Source: an uncultured Eubacteriales bacterium (GTDB lineage: Bacteria; Bacillota_A; Clostridia; Lachnospirales; Cellulosilyticaceae). Taken from it: a stretch of 5,501 bases of DNA. The notes under the pieces were generated by a model, which saw nothing but the letters and a program-made list of their open reading frames with translations, made no database searches and was not told the origin of the DNA. Of the stretch, positions 1 through 5,501 are shown piece after piece (position 1 is the stretch's first letter; every line of letters starts with the position of its first letter). The stretch covers positions 1-5,501 of the forward strand of contig USPX01000149.1 in assembly GCA_900556665.1 (NCBI GenBank). Direction: 5' to 3'. A program made the position numbers and the translations under genes.

Positions 1-326
1 TATTCTTCGTATCCATGTACAAGAACCTCCGAATCAGTATGAGTTTTGAAGATATGACCTGCTGCGATGAGTTTTTCTCTAATCTCCATAAAGTTATAAA
101 TCTCACCATTGAAAGTAAGGACGAAACGACCATCCTCATTATAAAGAGGTTGAGCACCTGCTTCTAAGTCAAGGAAACTAAGACGTCTAAATCCCATGTT
201 GATATGATCATCTATATATTCTCCTGCACTATCTGGACCACGGTGCGCAATAGTGTCCATCATATTGTTTAGGATTAATTTCTTATTATCTATATTTGTA
301 TTTACAAAGCCACAAAAACCACACAT
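1..326 (-). CDS. asnB: Asparagine synthetase (glutamine-hydrolysing), N-terminal part, cut by window edge
   Basis: This enzyme makes asparagine from aspartate, ATP and glutamine in the cytosol. Only the first 108 codons are in the window, covering part of the N-terminal class II glutaminase domain; the ATP-dependent synthetase domain is outside. The protein begins MCGFCGF, so Cys2 becomes the N-terminal nucleophile after Met removal. Also visible are HRGPDSAG (residues 28-35), the RRLSFLDL segment (47-54) with the glutamine-binding arginine, FNGEIYN (72-78) and TDSEVLVHGYEE (97-108), all in family order. An AAAGGAG ribosome binding site (336-342 on the complement) sits 9 bases before the ATG, fixing the start. 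It is transcribed away from the malic enzyme gene. No T-box leader is recognisable upstream. Some AsnB-like amidotransferases serve other pathways, such as glycan modification, and the missing synthetase domain would decide; asparagine synthesis is the best reading. Confidence 0.93.
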   Translation of the reverse strand, partial: MCGFCGFVNTNIDNKKLILNNMMDTIAHRGPDSAGEYIDDHINMGFRRLSFLDLEAGAQPLYNEDGRFVLTFNGEIYNFMEIREKLIAAGHIFKTHTDSEVLVHGYEE

Positions 327-349
327 ATGTAAGGGCTCCTTTCATTAAT

Positions 350-400
350 TGTACACAATGACTTTAACATATATCCTTATTAAAAGCAATGTACACCATG
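350..400. repeat. Pair of 11-bp direct repeats 40 bp apart upstream of asnB
   Basis: TGTACACAATG (350-360) and TGTACACCATG (390-400) differ at one base and are spaced exactly 40 bp, close to four helical turns. The first copy lies within the near-palindrome ATTGTACACAAT (348-359). Both are just upstream of the asnB ribosome binding site, where an asnB promoter would be expected. I see only weak minus-strand promoter candidates here: TTGCTT (383-388 on the complement) 17 bases before TAAAGT, and TACAAT (348-353) with no good -35. The repeats could be operator half-sites for an asnB regulator, but short A+T-rich repeats also arise by chance. Confidence 0.35.
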
Positions 401-429
401 GGGACTTGGGTAGGTGTAATATCTTCCTT

Positions 430-456
430 TTGTTAATAAGTATTACCTATTAACAA
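430..456. promoter_or_regulatory. Inverted repeat TTGTTAATA / TATTAACAA in the divergent region
   Basis: Perfect 9-bp arms at 430-438 and 448-456 flank a 9-bp spacer. The half-sites resemble those of the redox repressor Rex in clostridia (TTGTTAA and TTAACAA). In a canonical Rex site the halves are 4 bp apart; here those cores are 13 bp apart, so it is not a standard Rex operator. It lies about 35 bp upstream of the -35 of the malic enzyme promoter and about 100 bp upstream of asnB, so a bound protein could influence either gene. It does not look like a terminator: the arms are A+T-rich and no U tract follows on either strand. Confidence 0.4.
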
Positions 457-491
457 GATAATAAACACATAAAATCATAAGTGAGGGGTTA

Positions 492-520
492 TTGACTAAA
501 AGTTTAATCAAAAGTATTAT
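492..520 (+). promoter_or_regulatory. Sigma-A type promoter for the malic enzyme-murG-chemoreceptor genes
   Basis: TTGACT (492-497) and TATTAT (515-520) are separated by exactly 17 bases, each one mismatch from consensus. Transcription should start near 526-528, giving a leader of about 90 bases before the ATG at 616. No comparably good promoter is seen before murG or the chemoreceptor gene, which supports one transcript for all three. Confidence 0.75.
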
Positions 521-548
521 TAAGATAAGGAATATTGTCTTAATAATA
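515..548. promoter_or_regulatory. Perfect 11-bp inverted repeat over the -10 and start site (candidate operator)
   Basis: TATTATTAAGA (515-525) is exactly mirrored by TCTTAATAATA (538-548) across a 12-bp spacer. Two further A-T pairs are possible inside (527/536 and 528/535). The left arm contains the -10 hexamer, and the predicted start lies at the left edge of the spacer. A transcript from this promoter would therefore lack the left arm, so an RNA hairpin is unlikely and a DNA operator is the better explanation. The regulator is unknown. The sequence is A+T-rich, so chance symmetry cannot be excluded. Confidence 0.5.
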
Positions 549-551
549 CGC

Positions 552-565
552 AAAATTAAGGACAA
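552..565 (+). repeat. 14-bp leader motif AAAATTAAGGACAA, copy 1
   Basis: This 14-mer in the malic enzyme leader recurs exactly at 4067-4080, upstream of the pyrG promoter. Here it lies downstream of the predicted transcription start and 50 bases before the ATG; at pyrG it lies upstream of the -35. The different placement argues against one shared mechanism. The match may be chance given the base composition. Confidence 0.3.
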
Positions 566-615
566 ATTAATATCACTAAGTAAAAAAAAACAGCACAATA
601 AAAGGAGATTTAGTC

Positions 616-1770
616 ATGGATTTAAAAGAAACAGCACTTAAGATGCATGAAGAATGGCAAGGAAAATTAGAAGTAAGTTCAAAAGCAAAAGTAGATAGTA
701 GAGAAGCTTTAGCAATAGCATACACACCAGGGGTTGCAGAACCTTGTAAAAAGATTGCAGAGAATAAAGAGGATGTGTATAAATATACGATGAAAGGCAA
801 TACTGTTGCTGTCATCTCTGATGGAACAGCTGTATTAGGTCTTGGTGATATTGGACCAGAGGCTGCTATGCCTGTTATGGAAGGAAAAGCAGTACTTTTT
901 AAAGAATTTGGTGGTATAAATGCAGTGCCTATTTGCATAGATACTAAAGATACTGCTGAGATTATTAAGTTTGTAAAACAAATTGCACCTACATTTGGAG
1001 GGATTAACTTAGAAGATATTTCAGCACCTAGATGCTTTGAAATAGAAGAAGCACTTAAGAAAGAGTTAGACATTCCTGTATTTCATGATGACCAACACGG
1101 TACAGCGATTGTTGTATTAGCAGGTATTATTAATGGATTAAAGGTAGCTAAGAAAAATAAGGAAACAGCTAAAGTAGTTGTTAATGGAGCTGGTTCAGCA
1201 GGTATCGCAATTACAAAGTTACTTTTATATTATGGTTTTACAGATGTAACAGTAGTAGACCGTTTTGGTATCTTAGAAGAAAGTGAAACATGGATGAACT
1301 GGGCACAACAAGAGATTTGTAAGGTAACAAATAAGAAACATATGCGCGGAGAGTTAAAGGATGCACTAGTTGGAGCCGATATATTTGTAGGAGTTTCTGC
1401 ACCTAATATTGTTTCAGAAGAAATGATTGGTAGTATGAATAAAGATGCCATCGTATTTGCAATGGCAAATCCAGTACCAGAAATTATGCCAGATGTTGCA
1501 AGAGCAGCAGGGGCACTTGTTGTTGGTACAGGACGCTCTGACTTCCCAAATCAAGTAAATAATGTTATTGTATTCCCAGGTATCTTTAAAGGTGCGCTAG
1601 AAGCAAGAGCTACAGCCATTACAGAAGATATGAAAATTGCAGCTGCTTTAGCAATTGCAGGTATGGTAGATGAAAAGGATTTAGGTCCAGAAAACATTTT
1701 ACCTCAGCCATTTGCTGAAGGAGTAGCTGATAGAGTAGCGAAAGCAGTTATTGAAATCGCTACAAAATAA
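616..1770 (+). CDS. Malic enzyme (malate dehydrogenase, oxaloacetate-decarboxylating), NAD(P)-dependent
   Basis: It oxidatively decarboxylates L-malate to pyruvate and CO2 in the cytosol, reducing NAD or NADP and needing a divalent metal. At 384 residues it is the short bacterial type, without the phosphotransacetylase-like C-terminal extension of the long MaeB form. The N-terminal malic domain (about 15-165) shows YTPGVAEPC (36-44, catalytic Tyr36), the general-base lysine in EGKAVLFKEFGG (Lys91), metal ligands in NLEDISAPRC (Glu133, Asp134), and FHDDQHGTA (156-164) with Asp159. The NAD-binding domain (about 165-384) has the Rossmann loop GAGSAG (191-196), an acidic residue after the second strand (Asp215), ANPVPEI (284-290) and FPNQVNN (310-316). 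The cofactor cannot be assigned safely from these motifs. AAAGGAG (601-607) lies 8 bases before the ATG, supporting this start. It is first in the probable operon with murG, 14 bases downstream. Symbols for this family vary, so none is given. Confidence 0.95.
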   Translation: MDLKETALKMHEEWQGKLEVSSKAKVDSREALAIAYTPGVAEPCKKIAENKEDVYKYTMKGNTVAVISDGTAVLGLGDIGPEAAMPVMEGKAVLFKEFGGINAVPICIDTKDTAEIIKFVKQIAPTFGGINLEDISAPRCFEIEEALKKELDIPVFHDDQHGTAIVVLAGIINGLKVAKKNKETAKVVVNGAGSAGIAITKLLLYYGFTDVTVVDRFGILEESETWMNWAQQEICKVTNKKHMRGELKDALVGADIFVGVSAPNIVSEEMIGSMNKDAIVFAMANPVPEIMPDVARAAGALVVGTGRSDFPNQVNNVIVFPGIFKGALEARATAITEDMKIAAALAIAGMVDEKDLGPENILPQPFAEGVADRVAKAVIEIATK

Positions 1771-1784
1771 GGAGGATTATAATA

Positions 1785-2843
1785 GTGAAAACAATTGTAC
1801 TTACAGGTGGCGGTACAGCAGGTCATGTTACACCTAATATTGCATTAATACCAAGTCTAAGAGAAGAAGGCTGGGATATTAAGTATATAGGTAGTTATAA
1901 TGGTATGGAAAAGGAACTTATTACAAGAGAAAACATACCTTATTACGGCATATCATCAGGGAAACTGCGTAGGTACTTATCGAAGGAAAACTTAAAAGAT
2001 CCTTTTAAAGTTATGAAAGGATATTTTGAAGCTTGTAGATTATTAAAGAAGATTAAGCCACAGGTAGTATTTTCAAAGGGGGGATTTGTAACTGTTCCAG
2101 TTGTACTTGCAGCGAGAACATTAGGTATCCCAGTTATTATACATGAATCAGATATGACACCAGGACTTGCAAATAAGATTGCAATGCGTGGGGCAAAAAC
2201 TGTATGTGTAAATTTTGAAGAAACACTTAAATATGTAGGGGACAAAGGTGTACTTACAGGTTCACCTATTCGTAAAGAGTTATTTGAAGGGGATAAAGAA
2301 AGAGCGTATAAATTATGTGGATTTAAACAGATTAAACCTGTTTTATTAATGATGGGAGGAAGTAGCGGTGCAAACAAAATTAACGTTGCATTACGTGAAG
2401 CACTTCCTGAACTTTTAAAACGTTTTAATATTATTCATATATGTGGTAAAGGAAATTTAGATGAGGCTAAATTAAATGTAGAGGGTTATAAACAGTTTGA
2501 GTATGCTAATGCAGAACTTGCAGATTTATTTGCAGCAACAGATATAATGCTATCTCGTGCAGGAGCTAATGCTTTAGCTGAAATTGTAGCACTTAACATT
2601 CCTAGTTTACTTGTTCCTTTATCTGCAGCAGCTAGCCGTGGTGACCAGATATTAAATGCGAAAGCAATGGCACAAAAGGGATATTGTAAAGTATTGTTTG
2701 AAGAAGATTTAACTGCAAATAGTTTAGTTTCTAACATAAAGGAGCTAGATATGCACAAGGAAGATTATATTCAAGCAATGCAAAAAGATACAAAAATTAG
2801 TGGCATCCAAAAGGTGATGGCAGAAATTAGAAGACATAGTTAA
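1785..2843 (+). CDS. murG: UDP-GlcNAc:undecaprenyl-PP-MurNAc-pentapeptide N-acetylglucosaminyltransferase
   Basis: MurG transfers GlcNAc from UDP-GlcNAc to lipid I, making lipid II for peptidoglycan on the inner face of the cytoplasmic membrane. At 352 residues it has the normal family length. The N-terminal domain carries the glycine loops GGGTAGHV (8-15) and SKGGF (97-101), and HESDMTPGLANK (120-131), which holds the conserved histidine. The C-terminal GT-B domain carries GGSSGA (191-196), the donor-binding SRAGANALAEIVAL (257-270), and PLSAAASRGDQILNA (278-292). Many bacteria have a PHA..DHQ..NA version of the last motif; from memory SRGDQ is usual in clostridial MurG, so I do not read it as a defect. 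The start is GTG with GGAGG (1771-1775) 9 bases upstream, directly after the malic enzyme stop. Unusually, no division or cell-wall cluster genes (murD, ftsW, murB, ftsQ) flank it, so this copy stands outside the classical dcw arrangement. Confidence 0.96.
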   Translation: MKTIVLTGGGTAGHVTPNIALIPSLREEGWDIKYIGSYNGMEKELITRENIPYYGISSGKLRRYLSKENLKDPFKVMKGYFEACRLLKKIKPQVVFSKGGFVTVPVVLAARTLGIPVIIHESDMTPGLANKIAMRGAKTVCVNFEETLKYVGDKGVLTGSPIRKELFEGDKERAYKLCGFKQIKPVLLMMGGSSGANKINVALREALPELLKRFNIIHICGKGNLDEAKLNVEGYKQFEYANAELADLFAATDIMLSRAGANALAEIVALNIPSLLVPLSAAASRGDQILNAKAMAQKGYCKVLFEEDLTANSLVSNIKELDMHKEDYIQAMQKDTKISGIQKVMAEIRRHS

Positions 2844-2862
2844 AATACTTTAATGAAGAAAT

Positions 2863-2876
2863 GGGGGATAAATATG
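2863..2876 (+). promoter_or_regulatory. Ribosome binding site that decides the chemoreceptor start
   Basis: The reading frame opens with an ATG at 2853, but the bases before that codon hold no Shine-Dalgarno sequence. A second in-frame ATG at 2874 is preceded by GGGGG (2863-2867) with a 6-base gap. The G run is a weak but usable match, so 2874 is the likelier start and the protein begins MFGSNKK. Confidence 0.6.
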
Positions 2877-3944
2877 TTTGGTAGTAATAAAAAAGATTTA
2901 CAACATATGAAACAATTAGCAGCAGGTGAACTGGATGAATTATTAGAAGCACTTAAAGCTAGTAAAAATGCGATTTTAGGGGTTGAAACAGTAGAAGAGC
3001 TCATCTCATTAAGAGAAGGCATTAAAGTGTTAAAACAAGATATGCCAATTTTGCAAAATGATATGGATACAATCAAAAACTATGTAGATGGTAGTGTTGA
3101 GCGAGTAAAAGATAAAATCTCTGAATTAGAAGCTTGGAAAAATGAGTTGGGTGAAAAAAATAATCAAACTGATGTTACAAAACAAAAAGTTGATGAAAAA
3201 GGGCAACAAATGCTTACTACTTTAGAAGGTATTAGCAAAAAGGTTGAAGTATCAACATCTACTACAGCATATATTGAGAACCTTTTAGTAACGATTACAT
3301 CAGCTGTTAAAGATATTAATGCAACAGCTAAATCAATGAAAAAACAAGTTAATACTTTCATTGAAACAGCTCAAAATGTAGCAAGCAATATTACAGGTAT
3401 TTCATCTATTGCAGAACAAACTAACTTATTAGCACTTAATGCTTCTATTGAAGCAGCTCGTGCTGGTGAAGCAGGTAGAGGTTTTGCGGTAGTAGCTGAA
3501 GAAATTAGAAAGCTTTCAGATGGCACAAAAGAATTACTTGAGAATATGACAAAGTTCTTAAGTGAACTTGAAAATTCTTCACTTAAAACTAATGAGGAAG
3601 TTGAAGCAACAACTATTGGTATTGAAAAAATTGAAGAAAAAATTGAAGAAGTTGATAAAAATATCAAAGATAGTAAAGCAAATACAGCTGTTATTGAAAA
3701 AGAAATGCATCAGGTTACAGCATTTATACAAGAACTAGCAGCTACAAGTGAAGTAGCATGTAGCCAAAATAATGAAGATGAAATAAAGTTAGACAAAATG
3801 AGTGAAAATATTGATAATCTATCAAAACTTGAAAGTGATATGCTACAAATCAATGATATTATTGCAGAAATGAATGATAAGTATCAAACAATCTTATCTG
3901 CAGTACAAGGTTTAGAAAGTTATAAAGTAATTGGATTAAAATAA
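2874..3944 (+). CDS. Soluble methyl-accepting chemotaxis-type receptor (MCP signalling domain, no membrane segment)
   Basis: A cytoplasmic chemoreceptor-like protein of 356 residues expected to form a helical hairpin that controls a CheA/CheW complex. The tip is strongly conserved: [35 protein letters not shown] at 176-210, with Glu193, Arg196 and Glu199 matching the trimer and CheA/CheW contact positions of enterobacterial receptors. Roughly equal helical arms, about 50-190 and 200-350, are rich in Lys, Glu, Asn and Ser and look like coiled coil. There is no signal peptide, transmembrane helix, HAMP domain or C-terminal receptor pentapeptide, so input must be cytosolic. Residues 1-50 contain [18 protein letters not shown] and are not a sensor domain I recognise. 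A clear paired Glu/Gln methylation site is not obvious; the C-arm reads [12 protein letters not shown] where many receptors have EE. It follows murG by 30 bases and precedes the terminator. Function is inferred from the tip alone; a non-motility signalling role is possible. Confidence 0.88.
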   Translation: MFGSNKKDLQHMKQLAAGELDELLEALKASKNAILGVETVEELISLREGIKVLKQDMPILQNDMDTIKNYVDGSVERVKDKISELEAWKNELGEKNNQTDVTKQKVDEKGQQMLTTLEGISKKVEVSTSTTAYIENLLVTITSAVKDINATAKSMKKQVNTFIETAQNVASNITGISSIAEQTNLLALNASIEAARAGEAGRGFAVVAEEIRKLSDGTKELLENMTKFLSELENSSLKTNEEVEATTIGIEKIEEKIEEVDKNIKDSKANTAVIEKEMHQVTAFIQELAATSEVACSQNNEDEIKLDKMSENIDNLSKLESDMLQINDIIAEMNDKYQTILSAVQGLESYKVIGLK

Positions 3945-3961
3945 TAACTATATAAAACATG

Positions 3962-4010
3962 AAAAAAGCTTATGTTATTAGTTGATTAACTAATAACATA
4001 AGCTTTTTTT
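3962..4010 (+). terminator. Intrinsic terminator after the chemoreceptor gene
   Basis: A perfect 22-bp stem, 3962-3983 paired with 3988-4009, closes a 4-base loop (GATT) and ends in a run of seven T. It begins 17 bases after the stop codon of the chemoreceptor gene and marks the end of the malic enzyme-murG-chemoreceptor transcript. The matching run of six A at the left base gives a U tract on the other strand, so it could work in both directions, although both neighbours run rightward. Confidence 0.92.
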
Positions 4011-4066
4011 GAAGTAAAATTAAACAACAAAATCTGTATAAAACTTTTATAACTAAACAGAATGTA

Positions 4067-4080
4067 AAAATTAAGGACAA
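4067..4080 (+). repeat. 14-bp leader motif AAAATTAAGGACAA, copy 2
   Basis: Exact second copy of the motif at 552-565. It ends 13 bases upstream of the -35 hexamer of the pyrG promoter, where an activator or repressor site could lie. No regulator is recognised and chance is a fair alternative. Confidence 0.3.
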
Positions 4081-4093
4081 TGTATAACATTCC

Positions 4094-4122
4094 TTGACAC
4101 TGTTGGTGTATAATAATAAAAT
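4094..4122 (+). promoter_or_regulatory. Sigma-A type promoter for pyrG
   Basis: A consensus TTGACA (4094-4099) lies 17 bases before TAAAAT (4117-4122), a one-mismatch -10. Transcription should start near 4128-4130, leaving a leader of about 38 bases that includes a run of nine A (4141-4149) and the GAGGTG ribosome binding site (4155-4160). A perfect TATAAT at 4109-4114 is only 9 bases from the TTGACA and has no usable -35 at normal spacing. The leader has no room for the terminator-type attenuator known for pyrG in Bacillus. Confidence 0.78.
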
Positions 4123-4136
4123 GTTAAAGTTGATAA

Positions 4137-5501
<1,365 letters not shown>

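Noticed and set aside
278..292. Possible defect in the MurG donor site (residue positions given), since the usual HA..DHQ pattern is replaced by SAAASRGDQ
   Set aside because: From memory this is the ordinary form in clostridial MurG, the Gln and following Asn-Ala are kept, and the rest of the protein is intact. Residues 278-292 correspond to bases 2616-2660.
327..615. T-box riboswitch, GlnR/TnrA box or other known leader RNA in the divergent region
   Set aside because: On neither strand do I see the conserved T-box sequence or a tRNA-pairing terminator/antiterminator. The TGTTA/TAACA pair at 431-455 is 15 bp apart, not the 7 bp of a GlnR/TnrA box.
576..1073. Long minus-strand open frame opposite the malic enzyme gene
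   Set aside because: Its translation shows no family resemblance, it has no convincing ribosome binding site, and it lies opposite a clear conserved gene. The other minus-strand frames (1230-1451, 1943-2377, 2486-2758, 2840-3076, 3164-3361, 3371-3667) are rejected for the same reason.
2853..2873. Upstream ATG at 2853 as the chemoreceptor start, adding seven residues
   Set aside because: No Shine-Dalgarno sequence precedes it, while the ATG at 2874 has a G-rich site at normal spacing. The choice is moderate rather than certain.
4097..4109. Short inverted repeat ACAC / GTGT inside the pyrG promoter spacer
   Set aside because: Arms of only four bases do not extend and are expected by chance.
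4109..4114. Perfect TATAAT as the pyrG -10 element
   Set aside because: It is 9 bases from the TTGACA and no -35-like hexamer lies 15-18 bases upstream. TAAAAT at 4117-4122 gives the correct 17-base spacing.

Overview
The window is A+T-rich, with strong AGGAG-type ribosome binding sites, one GTG start, near-consensus sigma-A type promoters and a long U-tracted intrinsic terminator. Together with the character of the proteins (a short single-domain malic enzyme, a MurG with the 'SRGDQ' loop I associate with clostridia, and a soluble chemoreceptor) this points to a low-GC Firmicute, most likely a member of the Clostridia. A lachnospiral or Cellulosilyticum-like organism is a guess from overall resemblance only.

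Layout. Positions 1-326 (minus strand) hold the first 108 codons of a glutamine-hydrolysing asparagine synthetase (asnB); the rest lies off the left edge. Positions 327-615 are a divergent intergenic region. It contains a 40-bp-spaced direct repeat near asnB, a Rex-like but wrongly spaced dyad, a good promoter for the rightward genes, and a perfect 11-bp inverted repeat overlapping the -10 element and the expected transcription start. Three rightward genes follow with gaps of 14 and 30 bases: malic enzyme (616-1770), murG (1785-2843) and a soluble methyl-accepting-chemotaxis-type protein (2874-3944). They end at a perfect 22-bp hairpin terminator (3962-4010), so they probably form one operon. 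Positions 4011-4166 hold the pyrG promoter and a short leader. CTP synthase (pyrG) starts at 4167 and runs off the right edge after 445 codons.

How the genes fit together. Most of the window is housekeeping metabolism: amide-nitrogen transfer from glutamine (AsnB, PyrG), malate/pyruvate conversion, lipid II synthesis (MurG) and CTP supply. No pathway link between malic enzyme, MurG and the chemoreceptor is evident; co-transcription is inferred from spacing and the shared terminator. The chemoreceptor is the least ordinary gene: it has no membrane segment, no HAMP domain and an unrecognised N-terminus of about 50 residues, yet a fully conserved CheA/CheW-contacting tip.

I found no mobile element, CRISPR array, RNA gene or obviously new multi-gene system. 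The points worth a second look are the soluble receptor in a cell-wall/metabolic operon and the dyad elements in the 327-615 region.
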